NCBI GenBank assembly: GCA_045580005.1
Contig: JAZNMZ010000003.1
Coordinates: 1 to 64,000, forward strand
Length of the DNA stretch: 64,000 bases
From: UMGS1052 sp045580005
GTDB taxonomy: Bacteria; Bacillota; Clostridia; Oscillospirales; CAG-382
Direction of reading: 5' to 3'
The position numbers were made by a program, and so were the translations under genes. Below the pieces are notes generated by a model. It made no database searches. It was not told where the DNA came from and saw only the letters and a program-made list of their open reading frames with translations. This document shows, in pieces, positions 23,443-31,618 of this stretch. Position 1 is the stretch's first letter; the number at the start of each line of letters is the position of its first letter.

Positions 23443-25650
23443 TCAGACTCTATACGATAGCTCAAGAGCTATATTGTAAATGAAAGATACAATCTTTCCT
23501 ACAAGACTCGAGAAGAGTACTGCAACGAACATAATAAACGCCATACCAACTATAGAACCGATAGTAGTAAGAACATTCTTGCCGAGCGAATAGTCGTGGA
23601 TTGTCATCATACCAAAGAAGATAAGGAATCCAACCCAGAAATAAGCTATGCCCATGCAAAGATTGATAATAGATACTTCATCAGCTGTTACAAAGTTGGA
23701 GAAGAATGTGGTGAGCACAACAAACGCAGGAAGCGGGAAGAGAGCATAACAGGTTGAAATATAAATATCGGATATGCTTCCCTCGCCGTCAAAGAGTGTT
23801 GTAAGACACCAGTTAGCGATAATCCACAGTCCTACAGGAAGTAAAATCGAGAGAGCTGTGAGAATGAAGTTTGAGCCCTCCTGTGCAGGATCAACGATAT
23901 ATCCCTGACCCATCGACTGATAGATAAAGGCAACGATGTTGATGCCGAGTATAAGGCTTGCTCCTTTCACCGAAGCACGCTTTTCGTGCTTGATATCCCA
24001 GAAGCCGTCAAACGGATGGAACATTACATAAAATCCGTAGAGGAACTCTCTCCAGAGTGTTCTCTTAACTGTTGAGGACTGGCCCTCAACATTCTTCTTT
24101 GCGGCATACTTCATAAATCTTGATACAAGCATGCAAACAACTATAAGAACTATAGGAATAAGGATAATTCCCTGTGAAATTGCTTCCTTGCGGAGCTCGT
24201 GATATGCGTCAGAGTAGTTTGTTACATCGTACGCATACTTGTACATATCCATAGCTTCTTGGAATCTGCCCTCGCGGTAATACGATTTACCGATACCAAC
24301 ATAGGACATATCGAAGTTGGAGTTACGCTGAAGAATGTTTCTCCAGTCTTCGGCAGCCTTATCGTAGAGTCTGTTTCTCTGATTTCTGATTGCCTCGGCA
24401 AGCAGATCACCGTAGGAAGTACGGTTGTAGATTGTGATGTTCTTATTTGTCTTGTCAAGAACAAGAATATCGTCACCATAATAGTCTATAGCTGTGATAG
24501 TCTGAATGTTTCCGAGCTGGTCGCCCTGGTCTCCGAAGATGTGGAGAAGTCTTCCCTCTTCGTCGTAGGTGTAAATTTTCTGTCTCTTTTCGTCGATGAT
24601 AGACCATACACCGTCGGGTCCGAGAGCAACATCGACAATCTTGGAGGGTCCTGTGATTGTTGTGTTGGCTGTAGGAGCCGAATTTACATTAACTTCACCT
24701 GCTGGAGGATAGAAGCCTGTACGCATCATAACATCAGTACCGGCAGAATTCAGCTTCTTTACAGGAGCATATTCACCGCTCTTTGACTTTGTGAGAATTG
24801 CATTGAGCTGCGAGTTCTCGTCAATAGAAGATGTTGTCGCGTAAACAAAGCCCTCTTTATCAATGTTGATGTTGTTATACTCTGTCGATACATTCTTTGT
24901 ATCCTTGGCTTTCTGCTCGGCTGTCTGGAAGTTTCTCCAGATCATTTCCCAGATTGAAAGCTCGCTTGTCTGAGCTCCGAGAAAAGCAGAGAACTCGCCC
25001 CTGTCGTTCATCGCGATAATACCCTGATAGGATGTTGAGGATACAACATAAATTTTTCCGGATGTGCTTGCAGCAACTGCTACCGGCTTATAAACCGTAC
25101 CTTCGGCAAACACATCGCCCTCAGGCTCGCCGAGAGTCTTTTCAAAGTCAAAGCTGTAATCATACTTTCCGTCCTCGCCGAGTGTGCGGGATACATCAAA
25201 TACGAGAATTCTGTTACCCGATGTGTCACAGACATACAGCTTGTTGCCTGCCATCGAAAGTCCGTGAGGATCCGAGATAGTGTCGGGTACACCCCACTCG
25301 TTGTTAAAGTTCTTGATAACACCCACAACTTCAAACTGACCGTTTGTAATAACTACTCTCTTGTTGGCGCCTCCGTCGGAAATACAAATAAGTGTTTCGA
25401 GAGCTTTTCCGTTTTCATCTACATAGTCTGCAACGATGAAATCCTCGGGTGAAGCAAAGGGCGTTGCAAGCTTGAGTCTTGCAGAGTCAATAACGCTGTC
25501 GGGGACATATGCGTGAGGCGACTCCATATAGGTACCGTCAATGTCATAGGTGTATGTAGAATAAGGTGTGATCGCTGCCGCAGGAACAATAGAAGCTGCA
25601 AGCATAATCACAACTGCCGCAAGGGCTAATATTCTTTTAAAAATTTTCAT
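23443..25650 (-). CDS. NHL beta-propeller/TPR/Yip1 membrane protein
   Basis: The 735-residue protein has a signal peptide (to ~residue 26), then an NHL-like propeller of about 400 residues (ISDPHGLSMAGNKLYVCDTSGNRILVFD and similar blades; the same pattern recurs as IVDVALGPDGVWSIIDEKRQKIYTYD). A TPR pair follows (LYDKAAEDWRNILQRN, YREGRFQEAMDMYKYAY), then a membrane helix and a five-helix Yip1 domain. The propeller and TPRs should face outside, tied to the membrane by the Yip1 part. Such proteins accompany DUF5696 and sugar permeases in other Firmicutes (memory); their function is unknown. AAAGGAGG marks the start. Confidence 0.82.
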   Translation of the reverse strand: MKIFKRILALAAVVIMLAASIVPAAAITPYSTYTYDIDGTYMESPHAYVPDSVIDSARLKLATPFASPEDFIVADYVDENGKALETLICISDGGANKRVVITNGQFEVVGVIKNFNNEWGVPDTISDPHGLSMAGNKLYVCDTSGNRILVFDVSRTLGEDGKYDYSFDFEKTLGEPEGDVFAEGTVYKPVAVAASTSGKIYVVSSTSYQGIIAMNDRGEFSAFLGAQTSELSIWEMIWRNFQTAEQKAKDTKNVSTEYNNINIDKEGFVYATTSSIDENSQLNAILTKSKSGEYAPVKKLNSAGTDVMMRTGFYPPAGEVNVNSAPTANTTITGPSKIVDVALGPDGVWSIIDEKRQKIYTYDEEGRLLHIFGDQGDQLGNIQTITAIDYYGDDILVLDKTNKNITIYNRTSYGDLLAEAIRNQRNRLYDKAAEDWRNILQRNSNFDMSYVGIGKSYYREGRFQEAMDMYKYAYDVTNYSDAYHELRKEAISQGIILIPIVLIVVCMLVSRFMKYAAKKNVEGQSSTVKRTLWREFLYGFYVMFHPFDGFWDIKHEKRASVKGASLILGINIVAFIYQSMGQGYIVDPAQEGSNFILTALSILLPVGLWIIANWCLTTLFDGEGSISDIYISTCYALFPLPAFVVLTTFFSNFVTADEVSIINLCMGIAYFWVGFLIFFGMMTIHDYSLGKNVLTTIGSIVGMAFIMFVAVLFSSLVGKIVSFIYNIALELSYRV

Positions 25651-25663
25651 TATTAACCCTCCT

Positions 25664-26542
25664 TTAGTCTTTCATACCTGCGCTCGCCATTGTTTCGATA
25701 ATGTTACTCTGAGAAATAACGAATACCGCAATAGGAACGAGCATCATAATAACCGTAGCTGCTGCCGATGCACCCGAACGGACAATACCGCCGGCAAGAA
25801 TCTGCTGGATAGCGTAGTTAAATGTCTTGAGCTCTTCACTGTAAATGTAAATTGAAGTTCCGCTGTTCCAGAGTCCCTGGAATGAATAAACAATAAGTGT
25901 GAGCCATGCAGGCTTAACCATCGGCATTACTATCTTCCAGTAGATTGTGACTTCCTTTGCACCATCAAGACGGGCAGACTCGAGTACTGCCTCGGGAACC
26001 GATGAGTCCATAAACTGACGCATGAGGTAAAGTCCGAGTGTGGAGCCGAACGCGGGGATGATAAGTGCCCAGTATGTATCAATCCAGCCGAGAGCTGACA
26101 TTGTGATATAGTTTGCTACACCTGTTACTGTTGAGTTGAACATAAGTGAAAGGTGTATCATCTGGAACATACCGTGGCGTCCGGGGAACTTAATCTTTGT
26201 AAGCGCGTAAGCTGCCATTGATGCAATGAACAGGTGACCAAAAGTACCTGCAACAGCAACAAACGCTGTGTTGAATATGTATCTTGAGAAAGGAACCCAT
26301 GATGTGCTCATAAGTCTGAAGAGGTCCGAGAAGTTCTTCATGGTAGGGTTACGAACAAAGAATCTCGGAGGGAACATCCACAGCTCGTCAAGAGGCTTGA
26401 GAGCCTGACAGAACGCATATACCATGGGGAGGAACATAAATGCTCCGAAAATAAGCAACAGAATGTTTATACCAACATCGCCGCCGAAGGAACGGTTAAG
26501 ATGGTGAGATTTTAACTTGAATTTGAACTTTTTCTTTTCCAT
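25664..26542 (-). CDS. Sugar ABC transporter permease, MalG/UgpE-type (first pair)
   Basis: The 292-residue permease has six helices and the EAA loop ESARLDGAKEVTIYWKIVMP. A Lys-rich start (MEKKKFKFKLKSHH) precedes helix 1. It begins one base after the stop of its MalF-type partner and ends 13 bases before the Yip1 gene. Subunit pairing with the upstream gene is clear from this spacing. Confidence 0.9.
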   Translation of the reverse strand: MEKKKFKFKLKSHHLNRSFGGDVGINILLLIFGAFMFLPMVYAFCQALKPLDELWMFPPRFFVRNPTMKNFSDLFRLMSTSWVPFSRYIFNTAFVAVAGTFGHLFIASMAAYALTKIKFPGRHGMFQMIHLSLMFNSTVTGVANYITMSALGWIDTYWALIIPAFGSTLGLYLMRQFMDSSVPEAVLESARLDGAKEVTIYWKIVMPMVKPAWLTLIVYSFQGLWNSGTSIYIYSEELKTFNYAIQQILAGGIVRSGASAAATVIMMLVPIAVFVISQSNIIETMASAGMKD

Positions 26543-26543
26543 C

Positions 26544-27500
26544 TTACTTACCTACCTTTGCCAGCATTTTATTTACGAGCAGGTTACTACCTATCATTAT
26601 AATAAAGAGTACGGTAGCGATCGCCGAGGAGTATCCGACTTCCCAGCGCTGTCCGCCGTAGTCCTCAAGGTGGTGCATGATTGTCCATGCACAGTAGTTG
26701 GGTGAGGGGAATCCGCACAGTGCGGTAACAACACCGCCAAAGCCGAACGAACCTGTAATTGACATAATAGCTGCGAACATCATCTGATTTTTCATAGCCG
26801 GAAGTGTTACAAACCAAAGCTCCTGCCATCTGTTTCTGATGCCGTCAACCGCAGCGGCCTCATAAAGGCTTCTGTCAACAACCTGAAAACCGGCGATAAA
26901 CGAAAGGAAAGAGGTACCGAGCGAGGTCCACAAAGCAACAATTATAACGAGTGTCATAATGTAGTCTGTGTCCTGGAACCACAGAATCGGTGAGTTGATG
27001 ATACCTAAATCCATGAGCATACCGTTTACATAACCGTATGAGTCGGATGAGAAGAGCACCTGCCAGATAAGATATACCTGACCGGAAATTGAGGGTGCAT
27101 AGAATATAAGAGTTACAACAGAACGGATCTTGGGTGTAAGCTCATTGATAAACCATGCAAAAAGAAGACACAACAGATACGATACAGGACCTGTCATTAC
27201 CGCAAAAACAAGTGTGTTCTTAATAGCAATGAGGAATATATCGTCATCTAAGAATAGTCTTACATAGTTGTCCATAAAAAGGAACTTGGGCCACTCAAGC
27301 ATGTTGAATGATGTAAAGCTCAAAACGAGCGACAGAATAACCGGTGCAACGGTAAATGTGAGGAATATGAGGAAGTACGGCGCTACCATAATATAGCCGA
27401 CCTTGTTGAGCTTCATTTCCCTCAGAGTCCACTGCCATTTGGTCATGTCTTTTCTCAGCTTGGGGGCAGCCTGTTTTGTTTCTACTGCCTTTTCAGACAT
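26544..27500 (-). CDS. Sugar ABC transporter permease, MalF/UgpA-type (first pair)
   Basis: The 318-residue permease carries six helices and the EAA loop YEAAAVDGIRNRWQELWFVTLP. ATG 27500 is preferred over GTG 27509 because AAGGAG stands 8 bases upstream of it. It follows the binding-protein gene after a 124-base gap that holds a strong stem-loop. Together with the next gene it forms one complete membrane channel for a sugar or oligosaccharide. Confidence 0.9.
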   Translation of the reverse strand: MSEKAVETKQAAPKLRKDMTKWQWTLREMKLNKVGYIMVAPYFLIFLTFTVAPVILSLVLSFTSFNMLEWPKFLFMDNYVRLFLDDDIFLIAIKNTLVFAVMTGPVSYLLCLLFAWFINELTPKIRSVVTLIFYAPSISGQVYLIWQVLFSSDSYGYVNGMLMDLGIINSPILWFQDTDYIMTLVIIVALWTSLGTSFLSFIAGFQVVDRSLYEAAAVDGIRNRWQELWFVTLPAMKNQMMFAAIMSITGSFGFGGVVTALCGFPSPNYCAWTIMHHLEDYGGQRWEVGYSSAIATVLFIIMIGSNLLVNKMLAKVGK

Positions 27501-27587
27501 TGATTTCACTCCTTAAACATTTAATCTTGGAAATACGCGCATAGCGCGAATGGTTTTTGAGAAGACGGATAAACCGTTTTATACTCC

Positions 27588-27618
27588 TGCATTACTGCAG
27601 GGGTGCTGCAGTAATGCA
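27588..27618 (-). other. Strong intercistronic stem-loop after the solute-binding protein gene
   Basis: TGCATTACTGCAG and CTGCAGTAATGCA form 13 perfect pairs around a 5-base loop. On the transcribed (minus) strand the 3' side is not T-rich, so it looks like an mRNA-stabilising or attenuating element rather than a full terminator; it would raise binding protein over permeases. Confidence 0.7.
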
Positions 27619-27624
27619 TATTTT

Positions 27625-30600
27625 TTATTTTTCGATTTTTCCTTCTTCAAGCAGCTGCTCGTATGTCGGGAAATCGTACTCAGCTCTCTTTCTTGTGAGC
27701 TCCTTGTTGATTTCGTCTATGTAGTAGTACATAGCTTCCGAGGTTGACTGGCCATCGTCAACTACATCGAGGAATGCAAAGTTTGTATATCTTGCAAGAA
27801 TGTAGTTGCCGGGAGTCATAGGCGTACCTGTGAGTGAATTGAACTGCTGTTCAAGGTTCTTGAGCTCCTGTGAAGACCAGGGCTGTGCAAGAAGAGCCTT
27901 TACATTCGCTGTATGGTACTTAGCCGCTGTACCCAGAATAGCAACCTGTTCCTTACCGAAACGGGACTGTGCTTCTTCTCCTACCCACCACTTGATGTAC
28001 TTCCAAGCGTTTTCGGGCTTGTCGGAGTCGTTCATAATCATTATAGCATTAACCGATGTAGGTGATGTGTGGTTAATCTTGCCGGGCTCATCCTCAGAGG
28101 GTGTACCAGGAAGTCTTACAAATTCCCAAAGGCCCTTGATTTCGGGAGCAAAGCAGGAAAGCTGATTGTAAAGTGTGTAGTCAGCAATACCGATAGGCAT
28201 TTCACCTGTTCTGAAACGGTTGGCGAAGTCGTACGAAACTGGCTGACCGTGGAGCGAGAAGTACTCGCACATCTTCTTGAAGCAGTCAAGAGCCACATTT
28301 GAGTCAAGGTTTGTCTTGTAGCCTACTGTTTCATAAGATTCGTCGCCGAGATAGTACGGCTCGTTTCTCTGATACATGAATATCTGTGTGAGCGCCTGGC
28401 TCAGACCCATTTCCATGTTGCTGTCGGCAAGAGTTTCGATGATATGCTGAACATCATCCCATGTTTCGGGCACTTCAAGTCCGAGTTCTACAAAGATATC
28501 CTTGCGATAGAAGAGCATAGAGAAGTTCTGTGTTACGGGGACGCCGTATACAGCAACCCTGTTGTTCTCATCGCCGTCAGGATTGTATACTGTAAGGCCG
28601 GTCCATGCAGAGGGTGAGAACCAGGTTTCAACCTCGTCAAAGCCTTCGAATACATATTCGCCGTTTTCGTCCTTTTCGGCAAGGTTTCTTACCGCAGAAC
28701 GAACTCCGTAGCCTGTCGCATCAAGGTCTGTCGCAACATCAGGACCGATGCCCGCAAGAGTTGCGGGAAGAAGTGTGCCTGCTGCTACAAGCTTATAGTT
28801 TACGGCAATTCCTTCTTCTTTTACAAAATCGTCTACCATTTCTCTCATAATCTGAGCCTGGTCACGACCGTCTGTGATCCATACTTCAACGCTGTTTTCG
28901 TCCTTTTCGTCTGCAACCTCCATAGCTCCGTATGAGTTATAGTCTGTGAAGAACGACATTACAAACGAGCCGATTTCGTGTCCGATAGAGTCGAAGAAGC
29001 CTGCTTCTGCCTTGGGAAGCTTTGTTCCTACGCCCTGTACCGAAATAAAATCAACAGCCAAAGGCTGGTTTCTGGAAGAAAGGAGCCATGTACCGAGTGA
29101 ACCGATATATGACTTTAATATATCAAGGTTATCAGCGATTTTATTCTGGTTGTTACCCATTGTTTCGAGTGTGTAAGCAACCTTTTCGAGAAGAACTGAG
29201 TGCTCGCCCTTCTCACCAATGATTTCCTGAAGCTCTGCAAGAACCGCTGTGAGATTTTCTGCCTCAACTCTCATACCGCGGAGAACTTCGGGGATAAGTC
29301 TTGCAAAGTCGTAGTCAAGGTAAGTACTGGGCTCGGGACCTGTAATCATGAGTATCTTTCTGTAATACTCGTTCATTCTTACAAGGCTTTCGTCAACCTC
29401 GCGGAGCTTGTCAGAGAGCTTACCGAGAACAACCTCAAAGGACAGTGTATATGTCTTGCCCTCTTCGAAGTAGAACTGGAAGCCGTCGCCGTACTGCTCG
29501 CTCTTATCCGAGATGGGCTCTGTTGTCCAGTCATCAGAATAGTTGAACTGTAAAAATTTTGCTTCTTCAAAGGGATATTCGCCGTTAATCTTGAGCGATC
29601 TTGATGCGAACATACCCGCATATAGCGACTGTCTTGCACGGGGAACTATGTAGTAAAGACCTGTCTCGGGGCAAGTGAATTCGTATTCAACCCACTGTCC
29701 TGCAATCTGCCACTTGTCGCCGCCGATTGTATTAACAAGAGTCTTGTCAACAGACTGGGGGCTTGTAGCCGCAGAAGACTTGTCGTTTATAGGATAAATA
29801 ACCTGTTCGGATGTTGCTACAGGCATTTCAGCTTCAATATAGCTGTACTTGTCGGGAACATATGTGGCAGGCTTATATCCGTTCTTTTCATATTCTGCAA
29901 GAACCTCAGCGTATGTAGGAAGTTTTTCCTCTGTGAAGATCTCAAGCTCGCTTATGATCAAGGACTCGCGGGAAGAGTCAAGCGTAATTACATGAGTACC
30001 CTCCTCAAGGAAGAACTGGAAGCTGTCGCTGTAGAAAGCGTTTGAGTCTGCAAGGGTTTCCTTGCGCCACTCGGGATCCTCGTACTTTTTGGAACGGATT
30101 TCGTTGCTATGTACATCCTTCTTGAAAATTCTTCCGAATTCGTCTGCAGCAATCTCTGTGCCGTCACCGTTGACGCCTGTCGGAGTTTCGTCCTTCCAGA
30201 TACGGGAGAAGGTAAGAGTTCTTGCTTCCTTGAAAGGAACCTCGCCGTCAATCTTGATGATTCTTTCAATGGCAGCAGTGGAGCTTGCGGCATAATTCAT
30301 ACCCTCATAGGCATTAGCATCGCCGTCAACTGCGAGAGGTGCTGCAACAATTTCTCCGTTGTTGTCATAGTAGACGCTTACAAAAGGGAAATAGGTAAGA
30401 GCCATATTGTAATAGCCGCTCTTGGGAACTTCGATTACCCAGCCTACTTCGCTTTCGTCTGTTGTGAGAACATAAGATCTTGTGTCACCCAAAAGACCGC
30501 TGGGGTCCTTTGCGGCGAGAACGCCGTTTGTGTCGTTGAGAACAACGATGCTTTCAAGATCAGTAACTTCGGGGTCAAAATCTGTTGCCTTTACCACAAT

Positions 30601-30849
30601 AGGCTCTGCGTCTGCAGGCTCGGCACCGAGATTTTCATTTCTCTCGAGGTACTCGCCGTAGGTGGTAGAGGTCAAGAGTTCTTCCATTTCATCGAGTGAA
30701 TTGTATGTAGCGTCGTAAGTACCGGTAGAATTCAGACTCACGCTTACAAGTTCTTTTGCGTATACCGCGGAAAGCGGCAGAGCCTGAAGAAGCATTACGG
30801 CAAAAAGTACCATACAAAGACACTTTCTGAGGTTTGCTTTTGTTTTCAT
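27625..30849 (-). CDS. Giant modular extracellular solute-binding protein (ABC family 1)
   Basis: The 1074-residue protein has a signal peptide (KCLCMVLFAVMLLQALPL, cleavage after VYA) and no lipobox cysteine, unlike usual Gram-positive binding proteins. Two related beta-rich modules follow: motif IDGEVPFKEARTLTF near residue 200 recurs as INGEYPFEEAKFLQF near 421, and each ends YSDSFQFFLEEG or YGDGFQFYFEEG. The second module carries a ~115-residue helical insert (about 475-590). From ~655 to the end comes a family 1 binding-protein domain (VEVWITDGRDQAQIMREMV). ATG 30849 follows AGGAGG. It is the first gene of the operon. Usual binding proteins have ~430 residues, so the N-terminal half is an addition, perhaps for glycan or wall binding. 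Confidence 0.85.
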   Translation of the reverse strand: MKTKANLRKCLCMVLFAVMLLQALPLSAVYAKELVSVSLNSTGTYDATYNSLDEMEELLTSTTYGEYLERNENLGAEPADAEPIVVKATDFDPEVTDLESIVVLNDTNGVLAAKDPSGLLGDTRSYVLTTDESEVGWVIEVPKSGYYNMALTYFPFVSVYYDNNGEIVAAPLAVDGDANAYEGMNYAASSTAAIERIIKIDGEVPFKEARTLTFSRIWKDETPTGVNGDGTEIAADEFGRIFKKDVHSNEIRSKKYEDPEWRKETLADSNAFYSDSFQFFLEEGTHVITLDSSRESLIISELEIFTEEKLPTYAEVLAEYEKNGYKPATYVPDKYSYIEAEMPVATSEQVIYPINDKSSAATSPQSVDKTLVNTIGGDKWQIAGQWVEYEFTCPETGLYYIVPRARQSLYAGMFASRSLKINGEYPFEEAKFLQFNYSDDWTTEPISDKSEQYGDGFQFYFEEGKTYTLSFEVVLGKLSDKLREVDESLVRMNEYYRKILMITGPEPSTYLDYDFARLIPEVLRGMRVEAENLTAVLAELQEIIGEKGEHSVLLEKVAYTLETMGNNQNKIADNLDILKSYIGSLGTWLLSSRNQPLAVDFISVQGVGTKLPKAEAGFFDSIGHEIGSFVMSFFTDYNSYGAMEVADEKDENSVEVWITDGRDQAQIMREMVDDFVKEEGIAVNYKLVAAGTLLPATLAGIGPDVATDLDATGYGVRSAVRNLAEKDENGEYVFEGFDEVETWFSPSAWTGLTVYNPDGDENNRVAVYGVPVTQNFSMLFYRKDIFVELGLEVPETWDDVQHIIETLADSNMEMGLSQALTQIFMYQRNEPYYLGDESYETVGYKTNLDSNVALDCFKKMCEYFSLHGQPVSYDFANRFRTGEMPIGIADYTLYNQLSCFAPEIKGLWEFVRLPGTPSEDEPGKINHTSPTSVNAIMIMNDSDKPENAWKYIKWWVGEEAQSRFGKEQVAILGTAAKYHTANVKALLAQPWSSQELKNLEQQFNSLTGTPMTPGNYILARYTNFAFLDVVDDGQSTSEAMYYYIDEINKELTRKRAEYDFPTYEQLLEEGKIEK

Positions 30850-31143
30850 TCGCTGATTTCCTCCTAATTGTTTTTGCTGTTTTGGCAAGGATAGAGTCGC
30901 CTTGCTAAAATTTATTTAATGATTTGCGGTCTGATGAGTAGCTAACGCCGGTAAAACACGGCAAAAGCGAAAAAATCCCGATTATGCCGCCGCGGCGCAC
31001 GCCTCACAGTCCGAAAAACAATAAACCGGCTTTCGTGCGTCACAAAAACTCCTTGTCGCTGTACTTTCTCGCATGACGGTACGAAAAAGTCACAGGGGCA
31101 GGGTGGTAAAAATGAGCGCAATTATGCCTTATAGATATATAAT
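30850..31143 (-). other. Long 5' leader of the sugar-uptake operon
   Basis: About 290 bases separate the promoter from the start codon. The stretch is locally richer in G and C than the DNA upstream of it and holds small inverted repeats. I found no known riboswitch pattern. Confidence 0.45.
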
Positions 31144-31172
31144 AGGATAACATATCGGCCACTTTTTGTCAA
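31144..31172 (-). promoter_or_regulatory. Promoter of the seven-gene sugar-uptake operon
   Basis: On the minus strand TTGACA (31167-31172), 17 bases, TATCCT (31144-31149). An inverted repeat TTTGTC-AA-GACAAA overlaps the -35 element and could be an operator. Confidence 0.75.
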
Positions 31173-31177
31173 GACAA

Positions 31178-31533
31178 ACAAAGCTTTCCTCGTGCTTGTC
31201 ACAGCATATTTTCTTGGCCACAATTCAGACATTTTTTGCCCCGAAAAGGTGTTCGGATTTTTTTAGCGTTCACAAAATATTGCACAAATATTGTGTCAGA
31301 AAATTATCTTCTGCACGCTTCTTGCCGAAAAGCTCTTTGTTTTCAAGGTTTTTGCAGGTACACAAATGTGAATTTTTATTAAGTATATAATTTTGAAATA
31401 ATTTAAATTTGCAAAACTAATTTATGCATACGGAGTTTTTGTCTGAGAATAACAATCTCAAAGAGTTTTTTCTTCATTTTTTGCTCATTTTGTTTGTGCG
31501 TTTTGCACAAATATATTGAAGATTTTTCTACAC
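31178..31533. other. AT-rich intergenic stretch without a recognised feature
   Basis: About 350 bases lie between the sugar-operon promoter and the terminator of the ABC-F gene. I see no convincing reading frame, RNA or repeat here. Confidence 0.5.
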
Positions 31534-31573
31534 GATGAAAAAAATGACGAAACACTTTTTGGGTGTTTCGTCT
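31534..31573 (-). terminator. Terminator of the truB-hypothetical-ABC-F operon
   Basis: GACGAAACAC pairs with GTGTTTCGTC, followed on the minus strand by ATTTTTTTC. Confidence 0.9.
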
Positions 31574-31618
31574 ACTACTTTTCGTTAACTTTTTATAATT
31601 AAATACGATTTTTCATAC

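Noticed and set aside
30850..31143. Leader of the sugar operon considered as a c-di-GMP riboswitch (a GACGCACGAAAGCC-like string is present)
   Set aside because: The GEMM core spacing and the second conserved half are not found; the match is too short.
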